This document shows positions 21,355 through 30,836 of a stretch of 64,000 nt of DNA, in pieces. Position 1 is the first letter of the stretch. Each line of letters begins with the position of its first letter. A program made the position numbers and the translations under genes. The notes under the pieces were generated by a model. That model worked only from the letters and a program-made list of their open reading frames with translations, searched no databases and was not told the DNA's origin. The stretch comes from RI-153 sp963721725 (lineage in GTDB: Bacteria; Chloroflexota; Anaerolineae; Caldilineales; Caldilineaceae), in the NCBI GenBank assembly GCA_963721725.1, contig CAVRLX010000007.1, forward strand, positions 1-64,000. Direction: 5' to 3'.

Positions 21355-22466
21355 ATGCATTTTTCTGACATTCAAAATGCGGACAGGGAAAAGAAAGACG
21401 ACGCTCCTTCGAGAAAAAAACCTTTTTACCCTATCAACCCTGCGCTACGCAGTTACCTTAAAAACCATGGACGCGAAGTAAACTTGCCCGTTACTTACGA
21501 CGATCTTGCCCGAATTACTTATTCCGTTCCCTTAAAAGACAAATTTGGCAAAGACACTTATTGGGAAAAGGCTATTATACGACATGAATGAATGGGAATA
21601 CTTGCGCGAAGGGTCTTATTAAATATTTATGCCATTTTAAAAACAGAGGGTGACCTTATCTTTTTCAAAACACCTGGATGTAGCACGAATTGATTATTGT
21701 GCATTTGGCAATTCAAATCCTTTTCGCATTCGTATTGTTAATAAATACAACGACAACTACGATCACTTTTATATTAAAGTTGCCGATGCGTCGCGTATTT
21801 ATGGCCTTGAGCTGGAACACATTTTATCGCCTAACCGGATTACTTATTTTACTCATTACAATACCCTTGGTTGAAGAACATATTCCTGGTATTCCCGGAG
21901 ACTTGTTTACCCAGCAATACCTTGAACAGCCCAATACCAACAAAATACGTTTTGCAAAAGAATTTGTGAAGTTTAACGAACGTTGTTTTGTACGGTTACT
22001 GGGCGATATGCGCAGTTATAATTTTGTGGTTGATATTACACCCGATATTGAAGATTTTCAATATCGCTTACGGGCAATTGATTTTGACCAGCAATCTTAC
22101 GAAGGACGAAAAAACTTATACCTGCCGCAATACTTTAAAGAAAACATTGTACTTGTAAACCTTGCTCTTCAATACCTTAATAAAGACTCGATTGAGCAAT
22201 ACCAGTCTGAAGAAAGAACGATGATGGCTTTTCGGGTAGCTGATTCACGTTACCGGCTAATGGAGCTGTTTAATATTATGTGCAGGGATCATATTTCTAC
22301 GCCGGCAAAAATTGAACAGTTAAAACAGGAACTGGCAGCCTTTTTCAACAACCCTCAATTTCTAAAATGCCAAACAATGGGCGATGTTGTGAAATTAAAC
22401 CTTAAGCAAACTCTCCTTAAAAACCTTCTTTTAATACAACAGGCAAAACGAAATAAATCGAGGTAA
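21355..22466 (+). CDS. Conserved protein of unknown function, frameshifted
   Basis: Three frames join into one ~370-residue acidic/basic-mixed soluble protein without signal peptide or membrane segment. Recognisable stretches are NPALRSYLKNHGREVNLPVT near the N-terminus, MNEWEYLREGLIK, FGNSNPFRIRIVNKYNDNYD, and a helical C-terminal half (FAKEFVKFNERCFVRLLGDM, FRVADSRYRLMELFNIM). Breaks lie near 21,575, 21,640 and 21,875. I recall similar uncharacterised proteins in Bacteroidota but cannot name a family or function. Downstream lies a dispersed repeat copy. Confidence 0.6.
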
Positions 22467-22544
22467 TTGAAAAATAAGATTAGCTAATTTTTGCATGGAT
22501 TCAGTTATAATAATAACGTGAAAAAAGCTGCCTGAAAAGTAAAA

Positions 22545-22566
22545 AGTACAAGTGAGTGACACAACG
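22545..22566 (+). repeat. Dispersed 22-bp repeat, copy 10
   Basis: AGTACAAGTGAGTGACACAA then CG; GTGACAC variant, the last copy before the junction. Confidence 0.7.
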
Positions 22567-22666
22567 ACAGACTGTGCGAAAACCTCTTTAGTAATGAAAC
22601 ATATTATTTTCAATATTAATATGTCACTCTGTAGTTCTGTATAGCGTCTATCATTGTGAACCTTCT

Positions 22667-22914
22667 TTAGGACGCTTCAGCTACTCTATAGGGCATATAG
22701 TGAGCTAAAAACTTATTTATGCCTTGCTTTTGTCCTTTTCGAACGGTTTTCCATTCTTTTAACCGTTCAATTAACCCTTTTATGCCAAGTATAGACGTAA
22801 CTCTCCTTAGATTGTACATTGAAAAGATTATTGCCATTTCTCCACCTACTTTTTCCAAGCCTTTTAACAATGTATAAGTGTATCCCCAACTTCGCTTCAA
22901 TGTTCCGAAGGGAA
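22667..22914 (-). mobile_element. IS1182-like transposase, C-terminal fragment
   Basis: Minus-strand codons spell PFGTLKRSWGYTYTLLKG, then GGEMAIIFSMYNLRRVTSIL and GLIERLKEW, ending at TAA 22,669-22,667. This is the C-terminal end of a DDE transposase of the IS1182/IS5-like group common in Bacteroidota; the catalytic domain and the other IS end are missing. The fragment starts abruptly where the asparagine-synthetase-like gene ends, in a different frame. It is therefore the last piece of the Bacteroidota-type sequence and marks the junction. Confidence 0.8.
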
Positions 22915-22920
22915 TAGCGC
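22905..22920. other. Junction of two dissimilar sequences
   Basis: Left of here the sequence is AT-rich transposase tail; right of here it is GC-richer asnB. On the minus strand VMQRY of asnB meets PFGTL of the transposase around CTATTCCCTTCGG, leaving only a few bases that could belong to either. Confidence 0.75.
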
Positions 22921-24546
22921 TGCATCACATCGCGCAGGATTTGCTTGCCATCTTTGGTTTTTTGAAAGAATTTGTTGGTCTTATTGCCTGGCTCATTCTC
23001 ATTAATCCGCACTACATCGGCCAAATTATTTAATTTAAGGCGAACAGGACAACGCATAGCAAAATCAACCAGATCATTATCCAAGAAGGGCACGCGCCCT
23101 TCCAGACCATGTGCCATGCTTAGTTTATCTTCCACTACCAGTAAACCGTGGAGAAAGGTCTTGGCCTCAAAGTATAGCGAATGATTGATATAATCTTCTG
23201 GGGACTGTAGTTGTTCTGGGCGCTGTTGGAACACATCCCGAAAGATATCCCTTGTCCAGACATGCTCAACATCAGGCCAGATAGGGGCAAATACTTTTCG
23301 AATCAGGGTATTCGGGATCAGGCGTTGCCAATAGAGGTAATACTTGTCAATATAGCTCTCAAAATTATCGTTCACCACAGCACGATAATAGCGCCAGGGG
23401 TATCCTCCGAAAAGTTCATCACCGCCTGCACCACTCAAGACCACTTTGACAAATTTACTGGCAAGGTGGGCAGCGTAGTAATTAGGATAACTCTGTCCCA
23501 CCCGGGGTTCTTCTAAATGCCAGGCCAACTTGGGTAACACGCGCTCCATGTCGCCAGCCTTCAAGACCATTTCATAATGTTCGGTCTTAAAAGTGTAAGA
23601 CATGGCCTCAGCACGAGTTCGCTCATCAAACGCCAGCTCAATGCCCGATGCAGAACTCAAATCAAAACCGCAGGTAAACGTTTTGAGGTAGGGGAAAGAG
23701 CGTGCTGCAATAGCTGTAATTGAACCAGAATCCATCCCTCCGCTCAGATAGCTGCCCAACTCAACATCAGTGATCAATTGGCGGTTGACTGCCTGTTGGA
23801 AAAGCCGATCGAGTTCCTCACGATATTCGTCGTCGCTTGCCTTTTCGGTTGGTTCACGAAAGTTGTAATCCCAGTACTTCCTTTGTTGTAGCTGGGGATT
23901 CGCCTGCTTCAGATCCAACAGGGCATAGTGACCTGCTGGCAGAAGTTGAATATCTTGCAGCAGGGTACGACTTGTGAAGATGTTCTGAAAGGTGAAGTAT
24001 TCAAGCAAGGCTGGTTTGTCCAAACAGCGGACAAAGCCAGGGCTCTGCAAGATAGCCTTTTGTTCAGAGCCAAAGGCAAAGAGTGCACCCTGTTGCGCCA
24101 CGTAGAGCGGCTTAATTCCGTATCGGTCTCGCGCCAACAGTAGGGTACGTTCTCTACGATCCCACAGAGCGAGAGCAAACATGCCGTTGAATCGGTTGAA
24201 GGCGCCAACTCCCCACTCTGCTAGTGCATTGAGGAGGACTTCGGTATCAGTTTTAGAGTGAAACCAGTAGCCTGCCGCTTCCAGTTCGGCACGGAGTTCT
24301 CGAAAATTATAGATCTCGCCGTTGTAGCTCAGCACATAACGATGATCCACACTAACCATAGGCTGATGTCCAGCCGGGGGAGAGATCAATAATCGCCAGC
24401 CGTCTGTGCCCGATGCCAACATTGCCATCAATCCAGTGCCCCTCGCCATCTGGGCCACGATGTGCCACGGCATCGGTCATGTGCTGTAAAATCACAGGCG
24501 AGACAGGCGCACCATCCAGGTTGATCATTCCCGTAATTCCACACAT
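22910..24546 (-). CDS. asnB: Asparagine-synthetase-like glutamine amidotransferase, 3' truncated, one frameshift
   Basis: ATG at 24,546 gives MCGITGMINL with the Cys2 nucleophile of class II glutaminases, then AHRGPDGEG, YNGEIYNFRELR and RDRYGIKPLYV. The synthetase half shows the ATP pyrophosphatase loop YLSGGMDSGSI and HLEEPRVGQSYPNYYA, LSGAGGDELFGGYPW. One extra C in a five-base run at 24,376-24,380 breaks the frame. About 545 codons remain; the last ~70-80 are replaced by out-of-frame transposase sequence from about 22,915. In a sugar cluster such enzymes (compare WbpS) often amidate uronic acids instead of making asparagine; that role is inferred from context. Confidence 0.85.
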
Positions 24547-24552
24547 GGGTTT

Positions 24553-25710
24553 CTATCCTAAGCTAGTCAGAACCTCAACCACATACTGGTAATCATCTTC
24601 AGACATGCGGTTGTGTAGCGGAATCGCCATTGTCTGTTGATCACAGTCACGCGCCCCCGGAAAATCACTATCTTTGAGTCCAAAACGTTCCTGATAGTAC
24701 CCCAGCATGTGAACGGCATGAGTGCCTGGTCGTGTTGAGATGCCGGCTGCCTGCAATCGCTCCATAATTTCATTACGGGGCATGGGCGCTTTTTCTGGGT
24801 CAACGTAGGTGACAAAAGCCTGCCAGGCATGCGCACCATTTTCCGGAAGGAGAGGCATACGAAGCCAGGGAATAGAAGTGAGAGATTCTCGATAGAAATT
24901 AGCCCAATAATTGCGTTCCTCTATAAATCCATCAAGTTTATGAAGTTGAACCAGCCCTACCGCACCTTGTAAGTCAGTCATCCGGTAATTGAACCCAAGC
25001 AGGTTAAATTCTGGTAGCAAGTAGGGGCGCGGCCCTTTATGGCGCTGCTCTTCTGAAACAGAGGCCCCATGGTTGCGTAACATGTTAGCCATATCAGCCA
25101 GTTGGTCATCATTGGTCGTGACCATGCCACCTTCACCTGTCGTAATTGATTTGCGTGGGTGGAAAGAAAATGCGGCGGCATCTCCCAGCCCACCCGCAGG
25201 AACCCCATACAGGCTGGCCCCGGCGGCACACGCTGCATCCTCAATGAGTTTAACATCTGGCGGCAGAAGTTGACGTAGCTTTTGCATTTCTGCACATAAG
25301 CCAAAAAGATGAACAGCAATGACTGCCCGTGTGCGCGGCGTAAGTTTACGAATCATATCTTCGGGATCGATGTTGTAACTTTCGCGCGAAACATCAGCAA
25401 GAACTGGTGTTGCACCACAATAAAGCACAACATTGGCAGTCGCTACCCAGGTAAACGCAGGTACAATTACTTCATCCCCTGGCCCAATGCCAAGCGCAGC
25501 TAGGATTAAATGTAAGCCTGTGGTGCAACTGGTGGTTGCCAGCGCATGCTTCACTTGATGGCGTTCTGCAAACAATTTTTCAAAGGCTGCTACCTTTGGC
25601 CCTTGTGTTAGCCAACCACTCATGAGCGGTTCGCGGGTAGCCTGCCACTCTTCCTCACCCGTTGCTGGCAGCGATATTGCAATTTTGCGAGGTGGAATAT
25701 TTGTTGTCAT
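24553..25710 (-). CDS. DegT/DnrJ/EryC1/StrS aminotransferase
   Basis: An intact 385-residue PLP enzyme. The fold-type I signature is plain: ATTSCTTGLHLIL for phosphate binding, HLFGLCAEM, EDAACAAGA, and FSFHPRKSITTGEGGMV with the PLP-binding lysine. Members transaminate keto-sugar nucleotides in the synthesis of amino sugars for surface polysaccharides. The gene is four bases from the upstream epimerase gene and seven bases before asnB, so the three are likely co-transcribed. The exact nucleotide sugar is not readable from sequence; a UDP-4-keto or 3-keto sugar is typical. Confidence 0.85.
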   Translation of the reverse strand: MTTNIPPRKIAISLPATGEEEWQATREPLMSGWLTQGPKVAAFEKLFAERHQVKHALATTSCTTGLHLILAALGIGPGDEVIVPAFTWVATANVVLYCGATPVLADVSRESYNIDPEDMIRKLTPRTRAVIAVHLFGLCAEMQKLRQLLPPDVKLIEDAACAAGASLYGVPAGGLGDAAAFSFHPRKSITTGEGGMVTTNDDQLADMANMLRNHGASVSEEQRHKGPRPYLLPEFNLLGFNYRMTDLQGAVGLVQLHKLDGFIEERNYWANFYRESLTSIPWLRMPLLPENGAHAWQAFVTYVDPEKAPMPRNEIMERLQAAGISTRPGTHAVHMLGYYQERFGLKDSDFPGARDCDQQTMAIPLHNRMSEDDYQYVVEVLTSLG

Positions 25711-25713
25711 TCT

Positions 25714-26685
25714 TCACTTCCATTGCGCTTGCGCCAGATCAATTAGTCGTTGTAACCCTTCTTGCAATCCATATTGATAAGAGAAATTGAGATCGTGTTG
25801 GGCTTTCTCTGGTGAACCTATGCGGTTTTGCACAAGACGACGCGCATCCTCAGCACTGTAAGGCCGATACTCTACTGTTAGACCAGAGCCAGTCAGTTGC
25901 AGGATTTGATCACAAAGCTGTTTGATGCTCGTCTGTACCCCTGTACCTACATTATAAAAGTCATCACTGACATCTGCTTGTAGGGCCAGAACATTACAAC
26001 GGGCTACATCTTCTACATAGATAAAATCGTAGGCCTGAGTGCCATCTCCGTTGATAACTGGAGCCTGATCGGCATCGATTTTATTGAGCATAATTGGAAT
26101 TACACCTGTATAGGCTGCTGTCTGATCTTGATGGGGACCGTAGACATTCATGTAGCGTAGCCCTACGTAGGAGAGTCCGTACCGATTATAGAAGGCCCGA
26201 CACATGGCCTCGCCCGCAATTTTCGTGGCCCCGTAGAAATTGCGATTGTTAAAGGGATGATTCTCCGTCATAGGCAGATCGACTGCATCCCCATACACAG
26301 AGGCGGAAGAAGAATAGACCAAGCGCTGGATGTTGTTCTTGACACAGGCTTCCAGCACATTAAAGGTTCCCTCAATGTTGACGTGAAACGCCGTTCGGGG
26401 GAAATCCTTGCAATGCAGCAGCCACATGGCAGCCAGATGGACCACACCATCCATGCCCTGGACGGCAGCATTCAGGATATCGATATCTCGAACGTCGCCG
26501 CCATGAGGATAAACACGACAACGCGTATCTTGCAGATAGATTTCAAGATTGCTCTGCTTGCCGCGTACGAAATTGTCATAGACGACGACTTCGGCGACAT
26601 CCGTTTTCAACAGTTCCCCGACTACATGGCTGCCGATGAAGCCGGCACCCCCGATAACCATAATCCGTTTGCCCTGAAGATCCAT
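25714..26685 (-). CDS. NAD-dependent epimerase/dehydratase
   Basis: A 323-residue extended SDR. The glycine motif GGAGFIGSHV at the N-terminus and the catalytic FYGATKIAGE (Tyr-x3-Lys), with VYSSSASVYGD upstream, define a UDP-sugar 4-epimerase-like enzyme. AAMWLLHCKDFPRTAFHVNI replaces the usual substrate loop of GalE, so the substrate probably differs from UDP-glucose. It lies directly upstream of the DegT aminotransferase in the same direction, suggesting the pair makes one amino sugar. Confidence 0.8.
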   Translation of the reverse strand: MDLQGKRIMVIGGAGFIGSHVVGELLKTDVAEVVVYDNFVRGKQSNLEIYLQDTRCRVYPHGGDVRDIDILNAAVQGMDGVVHLAAMWLLHCKDFPRTAFHVNIEGTFNVLEACVKNNIQRLVYSSSASVYGDAVDLPMTENHPFNNRNFYGATKIAGEAMCRAFYNRYGLSYVGLRYMNVYGPHQDQTAAYTGVIPIMLNKIDADQAPVINGDGTQAYDFIYVEDVARCNVLALQADVSDDFYNVGTGVQTSIKQLCDQILQLTGSGLTVEYRPYSAEDARRLVQNRIGSPEKAQHDLNFSYQYGLQEGLQRLIDLAQAQWK

Positions 26686-26729
26686 CTGCTTCTCTTTATC
26701 CTCTGTACTGAATTTTGTGAGCTACAATA

Positions 26730-27902
26730 TCAATGGTCGTAGAAATGGGCAATCACATCAACCACGGTAGTTAACATGGCGTCACTTAGCTCTGGATAGA
26801 TCGGCAATGCCAGACTCTCTTCTGCCGCCTTTTCGCTTTCAATAAAATCGCCACGCCCATGGTTCAACTCTGCAAAACATTCTTGAAGATGCATGGGGAC
26901 GGGATAGTATACTTCTGTGCCAATCTTGTGTTGCTTAAGATAGTCCATCAACTCATCGCGTCGAGACGAGCGAATGACAAACTGGTTGTAGATATGACGG
27001 CCATTTGTGCCCTCGGCAGGGAGAAGAATCCCATCGTCCACAGCATGTCCATCTGCGCTGTGTCGCACCAGAGCGGCGTCTGTAAATAGTTGACGATAGC
27101 GATTAGCATTTTGCTGACGAGCCTGGGTCCACCCATCTAGATACTTCAATTTTACGCGCAGCACAGTTGCCTGAATCGCATCCAGTCGAAAATTACCCCC
27201 GATAATCTGATGATAATATTTGGGGTGAGAACCATGTCTGCGCAGCAAATCACAGCGGCTAGCCAGTTCGGCATCATTGGTGACAACCATGCCGCCATCG
27301 CCAATGCCCCCCAGGTTTTTCGAAGGGAAAAAGCTAAAGCAGCCTAAATGCCCAATGGAGCCGGCGCGCTGACCTTTGTACTCAGCCCCGATCGCCTGTG
27401 CCGCATCCTCAATCACCACCAAGTTATGGTGCGCAGCAATCTCCATAAGAGGGTCCATATCAGCCATCTGACCATACAAATGGACGGGAATGATTGCGCG
27501 CGTACGGGGTGTAATGAGCGCTTCCACTTGGGCCGGATTCAGATTGTAAGTGCTCGGATCAATATCAACAAAGACAGGCTTAGCCCCCAGGCGCGAAATG
27601 CAGCCCGCGGTGGCGAAAAATGTATAAGGCGTTGTAATGATCTCATCGCCAGCTTTTAGGTCGATAGCCATTAGTGCCACCAACAGCGCATCGGTGCCTG
27701 AAGAGACTCCAATGCCATAGTGGCATTGTGAATAGGCGGCAACTTCTTGCTCCAGCGCTTTGACCTCTGGTCCCATAATAAAATATTGGGATTCTAAAAC
27801 ACGTTCGACCGCGGCCTGAACCTCTGTGCGAATTGAATTGTACTGCGCTTTTAAATCAAGCAACGGCACCGCAACTTGATCTTTCTCAATATAAGTTACC
27901 AT
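26730..27902 (-). CDS. DegT/DnrJ/EryC1/StrS aminotransferase (WbpE-like)
   Basis: About 390 residues from the ATG at 27,902 (MVTYIEKDQVAVPLLDLKAQ); an upstream in-frame start is less likely because the family begins with VPLLDLKAQ. PLP features are GVSSGTDALLVAL, HLYGQMADMDPL, EDAAQAIGAEYKG and FSFFPSKNLGGIGDGG with the internal-aldimine lysine. Its nearest-looking relatives are WbpE/WlbC enzymes that transaminate the 3-keto group of UDP-GlcNAc(3-keto)A. The gene for the fused dehydrogenase/acetyltransferase, which would supply that keto sugar and acetylate the product, lies 87 bases upstream. No frame break is seen. Confidence 0.85.
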   Translation of the reverse strand: MVTYIEKDQVAVPLLDLKAQYNSIRTEVQAAVERVLESQYFIMGPEVKALEQEVAAYSQCHYGIGVSSGTDALLVALMAIDLKAGDEIITTPYTFFATAGCISRLGAKPVFVDIDPSTYNLNPAQVEALITPRTRAIIPVHLYGQMADMDPLMEIAAHHNLVVIEDAAQAIGAEYKGQRAGSIGHLGCFSFFPSKNLGGIGDGGMVVTNDAELASRCDLLRRHGSHPKYYHQIIGGNFRLDAIQATVLRVKLKYLDGWTQARQQNANRYRQLFTDAALVRHSADGHAVDDGILLPAEGTNGRHIYNQFVIRSSRRDELMDYLKQHKIGTEVYYPVPMHLQECFAELNHGRGDFIESEKAAEESLALPIYPELSDAMLTTVVDVIAHFYDH

Positions 27903-27989
27903 GGGCTTGTTATGTTTCCTACCCTTTATCTTTATAATGGCGTGTCTTCGGCCCAATCAAGACAACGCAAGCATTTTTCATCAGATTCT

Positions 27990-29564
27990 TCATACCGCCA
28001 GCCACTTTCCGGGGCAAATCAGATACCCATCGCTATCTCTTTGGGTCAGTCGATGACCATGTCGGCTCATCCAGCCTTTTTGGACGGCAGGTACACCCAC
28101 CATCAAGGCATAATCGGGCACATCGCCACGCACCACAGCCCCCGCTCCAATAAAAGCATAGCGCCCCAGGGTGGACCCACACATAATGGTGGCATTCGCC
28201 CCAATCGTCGCCCCCCGTCGTACCCGTGTGCGTTTGTATTGGTCTCGCCTGGCAATTTGTGAACGCGGGTTCATCACGTTGGTAAACACACACGATGGCC
28301 CACAAAAAACATCATCTTCCAATTCAACACCTGTATAAAGAGCAACATTGTTTTGGATCTTTACATTGTTGCCGATCATTACATCATTTGCCACAAGCAC
28401 ATTCTGCCCCAGGATGCACTTCTCTCCAATTTTGCTATTGGGCATAATATGGCAGAAGTGCCAGATTTTTGTCCCTGCCCCAATTTCACAGGGTTCGTCT
28501 ACATAGGAACTTGGGTGAACAAAAAAAGCCTTGTCGGACATATTAAAGTTCCAGAGATGAATAAGAGCGGCACCGTTGGTGTAAAACGTTTCTACTGGCA
28601 GCGTAATAGGCTCTCCGTTCATCACCAATGAACGTTGGGAAGCCTGGAGCACACGCAACACACGCAATCCACTTTGCCCATCAGTCAGCGGTGGACGGCG
28701 CGTGGCAATGGCCTCTAAAAAGGCCTGACATTCGATTTGTAGCGGTTCTTGCCCATCAAACTCAATCGATTCCCCTTTACCCTTAATGGGCACAGGTTCA
28801 CCTTCTTGCCATTCCACACGCTGATCGTAGAGGACTAGCTGCTTGGATACATCATCAAAACTAGCCATCCGCTTCGAGCCTATCACAACCAATCGCTGTT
28901 CCTTAAATGGATGGAGCCAAGAGACATGAATATGGGCGCGCACGCCATTGTCAAACAAAAGGTTTGTCACGGTTACGTCCGCAATATTGGGCTGAATATA
29001 ATTGCCCCCACAGGCAACCACCTGAAAAGGGAGACTGCCAATAATGCGCAAAATTACGGCTACATCGTGGGGAGCAAAGCTCCAGAGAATATTTTCTTCG
29101 CGGCGAATTTTGCCCAGACTCAAGCGATTGGAGTAGATATACAAAATTTTCCCCAATTGCCCCGATTGAATCAGATCAAGAATGCGTGTAATCGCCGGAT
29201 GATATTCAAGCACATGGCCTACCATGAGCATTCGCTCACGCTCTACGGCGAGTTGAACCAGTTCATGTCCTTGTTCATAGGTAAGTGCCAGCGGTTTTTC
29301 TACGAAGACATCTTTATCTGCTTCTAAGGCTTGTTTCACCAATCCATAGTGGGTTTCGGCAGGCGTTGCAATCACAATCCCTGCGACATCAGAGGCGAGC
29401 ACGGCTGATAAATTTGAGACTATTTCCGCGTCTGGTGCTAATAATGTCGCCGTCGCGCGTCCCTCTTCGGTAGCATCACAGACATACCTGATCGCCCCAA
29501 GATTGCTAAAATTGCGCACTAAATTTCTGCCCCAATATCCACACCCCACAACGGCAACCGTCAT
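27990..29564 (-). CDS. Fused Gfo/Idh/MocA dehydrogenase and hexapeptide N-acetyltransferase (WbpB-WbpD-like)
   Basis: One unbroken 524-residue frame joins two enzymes. Residues 1-~330 are an NAD-dependent Gfo/Idh/MocA oxidoreductase (VAVVGCGYWGRNLVRNF at the start, FVEKPLAL, the conserved SFAPHDVAVILRI). Residues ~345-524 are a left-handed beta-helix acyltransferase (VHPSSYVDEPCEIGAGTKIW, GEKCILGQNVLVAND, GRYAFIGAGAVV). In Pseudomonas aeruginosa these are separate WbpB and WbpD: WbpB oxidises C3 of UDP-GlcNAcA and WbpD acetylates the 3-amino group made by WbpE. With the neighbouring aminotransferase and the UDP-sugar dehydrogenase this gives every step to UDP-2,3-diacetamido-2,3-dideoxy-glucuronic acid. 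Confidence 0.9.
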   Translation of the reverse strand: MTVAVVGCGYWGRNLVRNFSNLGAIRYVCDATEEGRATATLLAPDAEIVSNLSAVLASDVAGIVIATPAETHYGLVKQALEADKDVFVEKPLALTYEQGHELVQLAVERERMLMVGHVLEYHPAITRILDLIQSGQLGKILYIYSNRLSLGKIRREENILWSFAPHDVAVILRIIGSLPFQVVACGGNYIQPNIADVTVTNLLFDNGVRAHIHVSWLHPFKEQRLVVIGSKRMASFDDVSKQLVLYDQRVEWQEGEPVPIKGKGESIEFDGQEPLQIECQAFLEAIATRRPPLTDGQSGLRVLRVLQASQRSLVMNGEPITLPVETFYTNGAALIHLWNFNMSDKAFFVHPSSYVDEPCEIGAGTKIWHFCHIMPNSKIGEKCILGQNVLVANDVMIGNNVKIQNNVALYTGVELEDDVFCGPSCVFTNVMNPRSQIARRDQYKRTRVRRGATIGANATIMCGSTLGRYAFIGAGAVVRGDVPDYALMVGVPAVQKGWMSRHGHRLTQRDSDGYLICPGKWLAV

Positions 29565-29592
29565 GGAATTGCTCCTTCTCTATCCTCAGAAA

Positions 29593-30552
29593 TTAAACTG
29601 ATTCTTTCTGATACCATTCAATGGTTTGACGTAACCCTTCTTGAAAACTAATCAAGGGTTCATAATTCAGCAGCCTACGCGCCTTCGAAATATCAGCCTG
29701 CGAATGTTGAACATCGCCCACACGCGGCTCAAGGTGTTGGCGGTTAAGGGACTTTTGGGTATACGTTTCAATTTCGTGGATCAGATCTAATAACGAATGT
29801 CTATTCCCACACGAAATATTGATGGCTTGTCCGGCTGCATTTGCTGCTTCAAACGCTAGCAAATTTGCCTGTACAACATTCGAGATATGGGTAAAATCTC
29901 GCGACTGCTGCCCATCCCCATGAATTTGAATTGTCTCACCCTGCAGGGCAGCAACAATAAATTTAGGGATAACTGCGGCATAGAGTGATTGTGGATCCTG
30001 ATGTGGACCGAAAACGTTGAAGTACCGGAGGCAGACTGTTTCTAATCCATAGATCTCATAAAACACTTGACAGTACTGCTCCGCAGCCAGCTTAGAAACC
30101 GCATAGGGGGATTTAGGCATTGGACACATGGATTCATGCTTGGGCAAGGCTAAATTATTGCCATACACCGAAGATGAAGAGGCGTAGACAAGCCGTTTGA
30201 CACCTGCCTTGTGCGCAGCATACAAGAGGTTGAGTGTACCTACCACATTAACCTGGTTGGAGCTAATCGGATCACGAACCGACCGGGGGACCGAGGGAAG
30301 GGCCGCTTGATGGAGAATAAACTCGACGGACTGTACTGCATTTTGAACTATATGATAATCTCGCAAATCGCCTTCAAAAATTTCGAGATGACCTGGAAGC
30401 GTCTGTAGATACGAATGGTAACGCTCAAGGTTAGCCCGTTTGCCTGTGGAAAAGTTATCCAACACATGAACATGATGACCTCTGGCTAACAGTGCTCCAA
30501 CGAGATTTGACCCGATGAATCCTGCGCCGCCCGTTACCAAATACCGATGCAT
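29593..30552 (-). CDS. UDP-N-acetylglucosamine 4-epimerase-like SDR (WbpP-like)
   Basis: Intact, 319 residues. The NAD motif GGAGFIGSNLV opens the protein and the catalytic YAVSKLAAEQY holds the Tyr-x3-Lys pair. AALPSVPRSVRDPISSNQVN is the loop typical of the WbpP/TviC group, which prefers N-acetylated UDP-hexosamines over UDP-glucose. The expected reaction is UDP-GlcNAc to UDP-GalNAc (or the uronic acid forms). Position between the WbpA-like and WbpB/D-like genes fits an amino-uronic acid pathway. Confidence 0.8.
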   Translation of the reverse strand: MHRYLVTGGAGFIGSNLVGALLARGHHVHVLDNFSTGKRANLERYHSYLQTLPGHLEIFEGDLRDYHIVQNAVQSVEFILHQAALPSVPRSVRDPISSNQVNVVGTLNLLYAAHKAGVKRLVYASSSSVYGNNLALPKHESMCPMPKSPYAVSKLAAEQYCQVFYEIYGLETVCLRYFNVFGPHQDPQSLYAAVIPKFIVAALQGETIQIHGDGQQSRDFTHISNVVQANLLAFEAANAAGQAINISCGNRHSLLDLIHEIETYTQKSLNRQHLEPRVGDVQHSQADISKARRLLNYEPLISFQEGLRQTIEWYQKESV

Positions 30553-30713
30553 ACTCGAATTTTGCTCCTGTGCTTATGAAAACCCACTAAAGTTTTGGTA
30601 CACAGATTTCCCGGTTTCACCGATTGCTGCAATCAAGATCTGGGTCTCAGCTAGCCTTGCAAAAACTCTTAAAAAATTGTTATAGAGCAGTCGTTTGGAA
30701 CTATGCTTTACTC

Positions 30714-30802
30714 ACTGATGGTACGCACTGGGAATGCAGCCATCTCTGGTGGCAGCCAGTAAAGGATGCTGGCGTGCCCAGGAGAAACTGCGTACCATCA
30801 GT
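30714..30802. repeat. 89-bp MITE-like inverted-repeat element
   Basis: Perfect 14-bp ends, ACTGATGGTACGCA and TGCGTACCATCAGT, flank a core that contains a further pair, CTGGG...CCCAG, and CCAGT/GCTGG words. It fills most of the 258-bp gap between the dehydrogenase and the epimerase genes. No coding capacity. Confidence 0.65.
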
Positions 30803-30836
30803 TACTAACTTCAAGGGAGAAGATGGCGAGTATCAA

